From Flammeovirgaceae bacterium (lineage in GTDB: Bacteria; Bacteroidota; Bacteroidia; Cytophagales; Cyclobacteriaceae), in the NCBI GenBank assembly GCA_023251155.1, contig JAHEZH010000003.1, positions 45,487 through 109,486 on the forward strand: DNA of 64,000 nt. The letters run 5' to 3'. The translations under genes were made by a program, and so were the position numbers. Shown in pieces: positions 30,340 to 38,071 of this stretch (positions are counted from its first letter, which is position 1; every line of letters starts with the position of its first letter). Under the pieces are notes generated by a model. The model ran no database searches, was not told the origin of the DNA, and saw only the letters and a program-made list of their open reading frames with translations.

Positions 30340-30367
30340 CAAGAGGCTCCGTTGCGGGAGCCTCTTG
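30340..30367 (-). terminator. htpG terminator
   Basis: caagaggctcc (30340-30350) / ggagcctcttg (30357-30367), U-tract on minus strand. Confidence 0.8.
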
Positions 30368-30388
30368 AAATCGTTACTAAAATGCAGA

Positions 30389-32293
30389 TTATGCGACTAA
30401 TTCCACGCTGCGTTTTACAAATTCAGTAAGATCGGCACCGGTCAAAAGCCCCTGTGACAGAAGAGCCAGATCAAACGCCTGCTTGGCAATTTTGGTCTGC
30501 TGCTCTTCGCTTTCCGCCTTCAGAATTTTACTGATGATTTTATGGTTGCTGTTTACCGAAACCGAGTATTGATCAGGCATGTTCCCCATAAATCCGTACA
30601 TGCCACCGCCACCCGTTCTGGCCATGTCTTTCATTCTGCGCGCCCACTCACTCATGGTCACACTCACCGGCAGGTAATCGGGCGACAATGAATCAATGCT
30701 CACATTCATTGAGGCATTGCTGATCGCTTTATCAAAGATCGCCTTTAATTTATCCTGATCTTCTTTGCTCAATACGCTTTCAATATTTTCATCTTTCACA
30801 ATGAGTTTATCGATCGTATCACTGTCTACTCTTCTGAATTGTACTTTTTCCAGCTTTTGTTCCAGCGTATTCACCAGATGGCTGTCCAGCACACCATCCA
30901 GCACGATTACATCATACGCTTTGTTGTTGGCCAGCTCAATGAAGCTATGTTGTTTGGCCGCATCGGATGAATAAAGATAAATCGTGTTACCGTCTTTATC
31001 TGTCTGGGTGGCTTTTACTTTCTCGTTGTATTCGGTGAAGGTGAAATAGTTCTTCTGTGTGTTTTTCAGCAATGCATAGTCTTTTGCTTTGTCATAAAAC
31101 TTCTCATCACTGATCATACCGTACTTCACGAAGATGTTGATATCATCCCATTTTTTCTCAAAGTCAGCACGGTCTTTCTTGAACATTTCCTGCAGTTTGT
31201 CGGCCACCTTCTTGGTGATGTGCTGACTGATCTTTTTCACATTTGAATCGCTCTGCAGGTAACTACGTGATACGTTCAATGGAATATCCGGAGAATCCAA
31301 AACGCCATGAAGTAACATCAGAAAATCAGGAACAACGTCTTTTACCTCATCGGTAATAAATACCTGACGTGAATAGAGTTGTATTTTATTTTTCTGCAAT
31401 TCAAAATCATTCTTCACCTTAGGGAAGTAAAGAACACCTGTCAGGGTAAATGGATAATCCACATTGAGGTGAATCCAGAATAAAGGGTCTTCGCTAAAAG
31501 GATAAAGTTCCTTATAGAATTTCAGGTAATCTTCATCCTTCAATTCATTAGGTGCCTTGGCCCAGAGGGGAGCAGGGTTGTTGATGATACGATCTTTGGT
31601 AACCGACTTGAATTGAGGCTTGCCATCCTTATCGACACCGTCTTCTTCTTGTTCCTGTTTTGTACCAAACTTGATTTCGACAGGAAGGAACTTGCAGTAT
31701 TTTTCAAGTATTCCCTTCAGCCGGAACTCATCCAGAAATTCTTCTGAATCTGCATTCACATGAAGAATCACATCTGTACCGCGTTCGCTCTTTGAGGTTT
31801 GAGATAATTCAAATTCAGTAGAGCCATCACAGATCCAGCGAGCGGCTTCATTCTCTTCTGCTTTGAATGAACGGGAGATGATCTCGACGTTCTCTGCCAC
31901 CATGAATGCAGAGTAGAAACCTAACCCAAATTTACCGATGATGTCTTTTGCATCACCCTTGTCTTTAAATTTTTCTACAAACTCAGCTGCGCCAGAGAAG
32001 GCGATCTGGTTGATGTATTTTTTAATTTCCTCACCGGTCATTCCAAGACCTTTGTCGCTTACTGTGATGGTCTTCTTTTCCTTATCGAAGCTTACTTCAA
32101 TTTTCAGGTCACCCAGTTCTCCATTGAATTCGCCAAGTGAAGCCAGTTTCTTCAGTTTTTGCGTAGCATCTACCGCATTGGAGACTAACTCGCGCAAAAA
32201 GATTTCGTGATCGGAATACAGGAACTTCTTGATAATCGGGAAAATATTCTCGGTATGAATCGAGATGGTACCTTTTTCTGCCACTTCTGCCAT
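30389..32293 (-). CDS. htpG: Chaperone protein HtpG (Hsp90)
   Basis: LYSDHEIFLRELVSNAVDATQKL, SDKGLGMTGEEIKKYINQIAFSGAAEF, GKFGLGFYSAFMVA. Confidence 0.98.
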   Translation of the reverse strand: MAEVAEKGTISIHTENIFPIIKKFLYSDHEIFLRELVSNAVDATQKLKKLASLGEFNGELGDLKIEVSFDKEKKTITVSDKGLGMTGEEIKKYINQIAFSGAAEFVEKFKDKGDAKDIIGKFGLGFYSAFMVAENVEIISRSFKAEENEAARWICDGSTEFELSQTSKSERGTDVILHVNADSEEFLDEFRLKGILEKYCKFLPVEIKFGTKQEQEEDGVDKDGKPQFKSVTKDRIINNPAPLWAKAPNELKDEDYLKFYKELYPFSEDPLFWIHLNVDYPFTLTGVLYFPKVKNDFELQKNKIQLYSRQVFITDEVKDVVPDFLMLLHGVLDSPDIPLNVSRSYLQSDSNVKKISQHITKKVADKLQEMFKKDRADFEKKWDDINIFVKYGMISDEKFYDKAKDYALLKNTQKNYFTFTEYNEKVKATQTDKDGNTIYLYSSDAAKQHSFIELANNKAYDVIVLDGVLDSHLVNTLEQKLEKVQFRRVDSDTIDKLIVKDENIESVLSKEDQDKLKAIFDKAISNASMNVSIDSLSPDYLPVSVTMSEWARRMKDMARTGGGGMYGFMGNMPDQYSVSVNSNHKIISKILKAESEEQQTKIAKQAFDLALLSQGLLTGADLTEFVKRSVELVA

Positions 32294-32474
32294 ATTCGTC
32301 TTATTTATTGTCTTTTAAATGGGGAAATTTCTTGAAAAGAAGTGATTCAATGATTGTTCCAAAAACATTAAATGACAGGATGGCAGTATTGGGAGTGTAG
32401 TTATTCTGCTTTAGTAAGCACAGGATTCTTTCAGTAGTCCCCAGCTACTTCAGCATCTGATGCCATAAAAAAAG

Positions 32475-32501
32475 AAAGGTGAGCCATAGGGGCTCACCTT
32501 T
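32475..32501 (-). terminator. Terminator of the RNase E/G gene
   Basis: aaaggtgagcc (32475-32485) / ggctcaccttt (32491-32501). Confidence 0.8.
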
Positions 32502-32527
32502 TGTCAATGCCTTATCAATTTTGTGCT

Positions 32528-34126
32528 TCAGACTTCCTCCAGCTCAATTACCTTTTCAGGTTTTTCGCTTTTACCAAGGTGAATCTCTTCACCATCTTTA
32601 TTCAGGAAGTGAAACTCGGTGATACCAAGTGAACTGTCTTTCACCAGATTTACCCATTTCTTGTATTTGAAGAAAAATTTCACCCGCTTGGAAATAATTC
32701 CTTTGGTATAGTACGCATACAGGAACGGATGAAGTGCCAGCACGAGGTTCTGTTCGTTTTGCTTTACAAACAAGTGTTCAATGTGGTTTTCAATCTGATC
32801 GGTAATCAAAATACTTGCCGTGATACTACCTGTTCCATTACAAGTAGGGCACACTTCCTTGGTGGCAATATTCATCTGCGGCCGCACCCGCTCACGGGTG
32901 ATCTGCATCAAACCAAACTTGGAAAGCGGAAGTACGGTATGCTTGGAGCGATCATGGGCATCCATCTCATCTTTCATGGTATTGAAGATGATCCGTTTGT
33001 TGTCGGCACTTCGCATATCGATGAAGTCCACCACGATAATTCCACCCATATCGCGCAGGCGAAGCTGACGGGCAATTTCCTTGGCCGCCTCCAGGTTTAC
33101 CGACATGGCTGTTGTTTCCTGGTTTTCTTCGCGGGTCGATTTGTTTCCGCTGTTCACATCAATAACGTGCAGCGCCTCGGTGTGCTCAATGATCAGATAA
33201 CCACCTCCACGAAGGCTCACGGTCTGTCCAAAAGCCGACTTAATCTGCTTCTCGATACCGTAGTGCTCGAATATTTTTGCTTTACCTGTGTACATTTTCA
33301 CGATTTTCTCCTTGTCTGGAGCGATCGTCTGGATGTACGTCCTTACTTCGTCAAAAATCTTTTTGTCATCGACATGAACATTGTCGAAGGATTCATTTAA
33401 CAAATCGCGGAGGATGGAAGAGGTTTTACTGAGCTCACCGATGATTTTATCGCGGGTGTTGGCCGTTACCATACGGTCCATACCTTCCTGCCAGGTCTTG
33501 GTCAGGTTGCGAAGATCGCGGTCTAGCTCTGCCGATTCTTTTCCTTCGGCCACGGTGCGGATAATGACACCAAAACCTTCCGGTTTGATAGATTGGATGA
33601 TGCGTTGTAAACGCTTACGCTCGTCACTGCTCGAAATTTTCTTCGATACGCTGACGGCATTAGAAAAGGGCACGAGTACTAAGTACCGCCCTGCAATAGA
33701 TAACTCAGACGAAAGTCGCGGCCCTTTGGTGGAGATTGGTTCTTTTACTACCTGAACCGGTATAAGCAGACCCTTTGATAACTGCTGGGTGATTTTTCCA
33801 TGCTTATCAATATCTTTCTCAGCATGAAATTTATCTAGCTTACCTCCTGTAATCTTCTTCGCACGGACAAGCTTGGTGAATTTTTGCAACGAGCCGAACT
33901 GAGGTCCCAGATCCAGGTAATGAAGGAAAGCATCCTTTTCATACCCGATATCAATGAACGCTGCGTTCAAACCCTGGACTACCTTTTTCACGGAGCCCAT
34001 ATAAATATCACCTACTACAAACTTGCTTCCTTCCTGTTCTTCGTGGAATTCTACGAGTTGCTTGTCTTTGAGAAGGGCGATGCGACATCCGTTTTGAGTA
34101 GCACTGATGATTAGCTCGTTACTCAA
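32528..34126 (-). CDS. rng: Rne/Rng family ribonuclease
   Basis: GDIYMGSVKKVVQGLNAAFIDIGYEKDAFLH, IDVNSGNK, GGIIVVDFIDMR, CPTCNGTG; TTG start. Confidence 0.95.
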   Translation of the reverse strand: MSNELIISATQNGCRIALLKDKQLVEFHEEQEGSKFVVGDIYMGSVKKVVQGLNAAFIDIGYEKDAFLHYLDLGPQFGSLQKFTKLVRAKKITGGKLDKFHAEKDIDKHGKITQQLSKGLLIPVQVVKEPISTKGPRLSSELSIAGRYLVLVPFSNAVSVSKKISSSDERKRLQRIIQSIKPEGFGVIIRTVAEGKESAELDRDLRNLTKTWQEGMDRMVTANTRDKIIGELSKTSSILRDLLNESFDNVHVDDKKIFDEVRTYIQTIAPDKEKIVKMYTGKAKIFEHYGIEKQIKSAFGQTVSLRGGGYLIIEHTEALHVIDVNSGNKSTREENQETTAMSVNLEAAKEIARQLRLRDMGGIIVVDFIDMRSADNKRIIFNTMKDEMDAHDRSKHTVLPLSKFGLMQITRERVRPQMNIATKEVCPTCNGTGSITASILITDQIENHIEHLFVKQNEQNLVLALHPFLYAYYTKGIISKRVKFFFKYKKWVNLVKDSSLGITEFHFLNKDGEEIHLGKSEKPEKVIELEEV

Positions 34127-34162
34127 AACTTAAAAAATTGATGTTTATAAAATAGATTATGA

Positions 34163-34189
34163 CCCTAAAGGTCTTCTCCACCTTTAGGG
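34163..34189 (-). promoter_or_regulatory. Perfect 9-bp hairpin in the rng 5' leader / downstream of bS22-like gene
   Basis: ccctaaagg (34163-34171) / cctttaggg (34181-34189), 9-nt loop, no immediate U-tract on the minus strand. Confidence 0.6.
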
Positions 34190-34201
34190 CACTAAAGAAG
34201 A

Positions 34202-34291
34202 TTATTTCTTCTTATGACGGTTCTTTCTCAAACGCTTTTTGCGTTTGTGAGTGGCCATCTTGTGTTTCTTTCTTTTCTTACCGCTTGGCAT
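34202..34291 (-). CDS. 29-aa basic protein, AURKAIP1/COX24-like (mS38/bS22-like)
   Basis: Reverse-strand ATG-TAA ORF translating MPSGKKRKKHKMATHKRKKRLRKNRHKKK; pattern resembles COX24/mS38 C-termini. Below ORF-track cutoff. Confidence 0.75.
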   Translation of the reverse strand: MPSGKKRKKHKMATHKRKKRLRKNRHKKK

Positions 34292-34320
34292 AATAAAAAA
34301 TAGTAAAATGTATAAATATT

Positions 34321-35136
34321 TTATTTTAAATCGTTCAGATACGAATCAACTGTAGCTTGTACAGAGGGGTCGTTATCCAATTGTTTTACTTTTTCAAACT
34401 GCTGACGGGCCTTGTCTTTTTCTCCTTTGTTCATATAGGCAACGCCGAGCAGCATTTGTCCCTGTGTGTGTTTGGGGTTTACAGCTACCAATTCATTCAA
34501 GCGCTCAATAGCACGGTCATACTGACCGGACTGTATGGCAAGCATTCCTAAATTAAAGAGAACTAACTCATTTTTAGGATCCGCTTCCAGCACTTCACGA
34601 AGTATACCTACCCCTTTTGGTGGATTAGAACTGAAATAGGTCATCCCTATCTTAGTTTTTGCTTCCAGGTTCTTTGGATCGGCTTTGATTACTTTCTCCA
34701 AATACTCCCTGGTTTTCTCCGCCAATGCCTGTTGCTTTTCGGGCTTCATGGCAAAAGTGTACGCTTCATAGTAGCTGTTCCCTGCTTTCAGGAAACTTTC
34801 AGTTGTGTTTAAGAACGATGCCGCCTTGTCGGCAAACCACGCTGCGCTGTCAAATTGACCCGCTTTTGTGTACAGGTTTTGCAAAGAGTCGGCAAATATA
34901 GAACTTTTTTTGTTCTCCGGACTGCTTAAGTATTGAGACCTCAGAGACTTAATCGCTTTGGATAAAGTTTCAGGTACACTATTATGTGCCGCTGCGGGTG
35001 TTGCCGGAGCCACCGTGGTAGAATCAGCTGTTGCCGCCAGTTGGTTTTCATTTTCTACTACCACTTTGGGCAATAAAAAAAGAAGACCGATTACGGCTGC
35101 ACTTACTACTATTAATATAATACGGGTCTTTAACAT
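34321..35136 (-). CDS. Tetratricopeptide repeat protein, membrane-anchored
   Basis: N-terminal TM; LVLFNLGMLAIQSGQYDRAIERLNELVAVNPKHTQGQMLLGVAYMNKGEKDKARQQFEKV. Confidence 0.88.
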   Translation of the reverse strand: MLKTRIILIVVSAAVIGLLFLLPKVVVENENQLAATADSTTVAPATPAAAHNSVPETLSKAIKSLRSQYLSSPENKKSSIFADSLQNLYTKAGQFDSAAWFADKAASFLNTTESFLKAGNSYYEAYTFAMKPEKQQALAEKTREYLEKVIKADPKNLEAKTKIGMTYFSSNPPKGVGILREVLEADPKNELVLFNLGMLAIQSGQYDRAIERLNELVAVNPKHTQGQMLLGVAYMNKGEKDKARQQFEKVKQLDNDPSVQATVDSYLNDLK

Positions 35137-35205
35137 GTGTTATCCTGTTTTCAAGAGCTAAAAGTAAATAAGCAAAAACTACTATTCACTTTTAACGGAT
35201 AACCA

Positions 35206-35526
35206 TTAGGCTGCTTTCTCCGCTTTTTCAGCAAGCTGCTTTACCTTGTCGCTGTTTTTTATCTTGTTGATAAAGATCTTGGCCGGCTTAAAGCTTGGGA
35301 TATAATGCTCATCGATCACGATGGCCGTGTTGCGGGAGATGTTACGTGCAATTTTTTTCTTACGCTTCTTATTAATAAAACTTCCGAAACCCCGGATGTA
35401 GATATTCTGCCCTGAGGACATATTATTTTTAACAATAGAGAAAAATGCTTCCACGGAAGCAGATACATCTGCTTTATCGATTCCGGTTTTTTCTGCGATC
35501 TGATTGATTACGTCTGCCTTGGTCAC
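35206..35526 (-). CDS. HU/IHF family DNA-binding protein
   Basis: TKADVINQIAEKTGIDKADVSASVEAFFSIVKNNMSSGQNIYIRGFGSFINKKRKKKIARN. Confidence 0.96.
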   Translation of the reverse strand: MTKADVINQIAEKTGIDKADVSASVEAFFSIVKNNMSSGQNIYIRGFGSFINKKRKKKIARNISRNTAIVIDEHYIPSFKPAKIFINKIKNSDKVKQLAEKAEKAA

Positions 35527-35565
35527 TGGAAAATATTTATATAGGTGGCTAAAAATTCAAGTCGG

Positions 35566-35595
35566 CAAATTTAAACGCTGAACAATCAAACACAA
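35566..35595 (-). promoter_or_regulatory. Bacteroidota-type promoter for the HU gene
   Basis: Minus strand TTG (35593-35595), 19-bp spacer, TAAATTTG (35566-35573). Confidence 0.75.
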
Positions 35596-35731
35596 AATGA
35601 ATTTGTTGATTATCATGACGATGAGTGATAAAAGGTACTAATTAAATTTTCATGAAAACAGAAAAACTCTTGCTAATTGAAATGGAATTTACATTTTCGC
35701 CGATTCAATACCTTCAGTAAACAATTCCCCG

Positions 35732-36787
35732 GTGAAGTTTGCACAATCCATAATGGCCTGGTATCAGGACAACAAACGAATGTTGCCCTGGCGGGAGACA
35801 AAAGATCCATACAAAATATGGCTTTCAGAAATTATTCTTCAGCAAACGCGTGTTGCCCAGGGCCTGCCTTACTACGCCGCGTTTACCAAAAATTTTCCAA
35901 CCGTTGAGTCATTGGCAAAAGCCAAAGAGCAAAATGTGCTACGGCTGTGGCAGGGGCTGGGCTATTATTCCCGCGCACGGAATCTTCACCGCTGCGCAAA
36001 AACAGTAATGAGTGAGTATAATGGAAACTTCCCTCCTTCATTTAGTGAATTACAAAATCTGCCAGGTATAGGGCCGTACACTGCGGCGGCTATTGCATCC
36101 ATCGCATTCAATGAATGTGTTGCGGTGGTGGATGGAAATGTTTTCCGGGTGCTGGCCAGGGTGTTTGGCATTGACCTGGATATTGCAAGCAACGAAGGGA
36201 AGGCCTTCTTCTTCGCGAAAGCGAATGAATTGATTGACAAAAAAGATCCTGCCAATTTCAACCAGGCCATGATGGAGTTTGGTGCCACCTGGTGCACACC
36301 CAAAAATCCGAAATGTGAAGAATGCATTTTTAAAAAATCGTGTGTAGCCTATACTAAAGGAGTTGTTGCCCTGCTTCCGGTAAAGCTGAAGAAAACAAAA
36401 GTGAGAAAGCGCTATCTCAACTACTTTATATTGGAATGGAATAAGAAAATAGTCATGAAGAAGCGAGACGCGAAAGATATCTGGCAGGGTCTCTATGATT
36501 TCTATTTGAATGAAACAACCCGACCACAAAAGCCCGGGCAATTAGTGGAAAAGGAGGAACTACTGACGCTGATAAAAAAGAAAGAGGTGAATATCCATGA
36601 GGCCAGGAAACACATTCTGTCGCATCAGCTTTTATCTGTTCGCTTTATCTGGGTAAAGATCAATGATCAAGTGCTTCCGGACGGATTCTCGCTCCCCTTT
36701 TATTCTTCGAAGCAAGTCGCCTCACTACCCAAACCAATTGTGATTACCCGGTTTCTGGAAGAGATGGGCTTCATTAGTAAGGTGTAG
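35732..36787 (+). CDS. mutY: A/G-specific adenine glycosylase
   Basis: RMLPWRETKDPYKIWLSEIILQQTRV, LPGIGPYTAAAIASIAF, VVDGNVFRVLAR, FeS Cys cluster CTPKNPKCEECIFKKSC; GTG start. Confidence 0.96.
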   Translation: MKFAQSIMAWYQDNKRMLPWRETKDPYKIWLSEIILQQTRVAQGLPYYAAFTKNFPTVESLAKAKEQNVLRLWQGLGYYSRARNLHRCAKTVMSEYNGNFPPSFSELQNLPGIGPYTAAAIASIAFNECVAVVDGNVFRVLARVFGIDLDIASNEGKAFFFAKANELIDKKDPANFNQAMMEFGATWCTPKNPKCEECIFKKSCVAYTKGVVALLPVKLKKTKVRKRYLNYFILEWNKKIVMKKRDAKDIWQGLYDFYLNETTRPQKPGQLVEKEELLTLIKKKEVNIHEARKHILSHQLLSVRFIWVKINDQVLPDGFSLPFYSSKQVASLPKPIVITRFLEEMGFISKV

Positions 36788-36795
36788 ATTTTTTA

Positions 36796-36803
36796 TAACT
36801 TTG
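36796..36803 (+). promoter_or_regulatory. Putative -7 box for ssb (TAACTTTG)
   Basis: TAnnTTTG match in the mutY-ssb gap; no TTG at the expected -33 spacing. Confidence 0.45.
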
Positions 36804-36860
36804 TTATCCTTTCGTTTTGCAACAACGAAAATTCTATGGTGTCAATAAATAAGTAACTAT

Positions 36861-37319
36861 ATGTCAGGAGTAAACAAAGTAATTTTAGTGGGTCGCTTAG
36901 GCAAAGACCCTGAAGTAAGAAATCTGGAAAACGGAGCCACAGTAGCCAACTTCACCATGGCTACATCCGAATCGTACAAAGACAAAACCACCGGCGATCG
37001 TAAAGAAATCACCGAATGGCATAACGTAGTTTTGTGGAGAGGGCTTGCCGAGATTGCTGCCAAATATCTGCACAAAGGGGATATGGTTTTTGTAGAAGGG
37101 AAACTGCGCACTCGCTCCTGGGAAAAAGAAGGAGTAACCCGCTACACCACCGAAATTGTTGGGGATAATATGACCATGCTTTCCACACAACGGAGTGGTG
37201 GTGGTGGAAATGGAAATCCGGATTACAAACCCTCCGCACCTCAGTATAGCAATGCACCTTCTGCCTCCGATGATTACAAAGGAGCGAATGACAGCGCAAC
37301 CGATGATCTTCCTTTTTAA
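36861..37319 (+). CDS. ssb: Single-stranded DNA-binding protein
   Basis: [54 protein letters not shown], acidic tail DDLPF. Confidence 0.97.
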   Translation: MSGVNKVILVGRLGKDPEVRNLENGATVANFTMATSESYKDKTTGDRKEITEWHNVVLWRGLAEIAAKYLHKGDMVFVEGKLRTRSWEKEGVTRYTTEIVGDNMTMLSTQRSGGGGNGNPDYKPSAPQYSNAPSASDDYKGANDSATDDLPF

Positions 37320-37322
37320 ATA

Positions 37323-37949
37323 ATGACTTCTACTGAACTGAAAGCTGACAAACGGGCAATTGGTAAAGGATTCATTCTTTGCCAATTGTCACTTGTCACT
37401 TGTTTCTTCTTGGCCTCCTGTGCGCACGATTATCAGCCTAAACCAAAAGGATATAACCGATTAGTATTGCCAGAGGCTGCCTATCAACACCTTCCGGATA
37501 CCCTTCCTTATCAGTTTGAGTATTCAAAGTATGCTACGCTGCTGAAAGATACTTCAAGCATACGCGAAAGGTATTTTGTTGAAATCTATTATCCGGAAAT
37601 CAAAGCGAACATACACATCACCTACAAACGAATTGATAACAGCGATCAGCTGCTAAAAGAGTTTTTGAACGATGCGTATGTGCTTACCTCCAAGCATCAG
37701 GTCAAAGCAAACGCCATTGATGAAACGATTACCAAAACAGCCAACGGAAAAACGGTAATCATTGCTGAGATTGAAGGGGAAGTTCCCAGCCAGTATCAGT
37801 TCACCATCACAGACTCATCAAAGAATTTTTTGCGCGGAGCACTTTATTTCAACACAGCAGTCGCCAACGATTCGCTGAAGCCCGCCATTGATTATGTGAA
37901 GAAAGACATGAAGCAGCTGATCAATACGCTGGAGTGGAAAAATAAGTAG
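37323..37949 (+). CDS. gldD: Gliding motility lipoprotein GldD
   Basis: Lipobox FFLASC; PKPKGYNRLVLPEAAYQHL..PYQFEYSKYATL; YFVEIYYPEIKANIHITYK; gene context after ssb. Confidence 0.88.
   Translation: MTSTELKADKRAIGKGFILCQLSLVTCFFLASCAHDYQPKPKGYNRLVLPEAAYQHLPDTLPYQFEYSKYATLLKDTSSIRERYFVEIYYPEIKANIHITYKRIDNSDQLLKEFLNDAYVLTSKHQVKANAIDETITKTANGKTVIIAEIEGEVPSQYQFTITDSSKNFLRGALYFNTAVANDSLKPAIDYVKKDMKQLINTLEWKNK
37357..37388. repeat. Inverted repeat within the gldD signal-peptide coding region
   Basis: caattggtaaag (37357-37368) / ctttgccaattg (37377-37388): 12-bp arms with one G.U pair, followed by a tandem gtcactt x2. Confidence 0.65.
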
Positions 37950-37952
37950 TCC

Positions 37953-38068
37953 GTTTGAAGATTTGCTAATGGGCCAATTGGTGATGAGCCATCAACAAAG
38001 AGTCAATGACGAAGGCTTGGAGAGTCAATTCATCAACAATGAATTTTCAAATTGACAAATTTTCAAAC
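37953..38068. repeat. REP-like inverted repeat between gldD and recG
   Basis: Outer arms gtttgaagatttg (37953-37965) / caaattttcaaac (38056-38068); internal direct repeats catcaacaa (37990, 38031) and agagtcaa (37999, 38021). Confidence 0.65.
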
Positions 38069-38071
38069 TAA

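Noticed and set aside
32729-33400. 223-aa plus-strand ORF antisense to rng
   Set aside because: Long only because of codon bias in the opposing gene; no motifs
36050-36541. 163-aa antisense ORF in mutY
   Set aside because: Fully antisense to a confidently identified mutY
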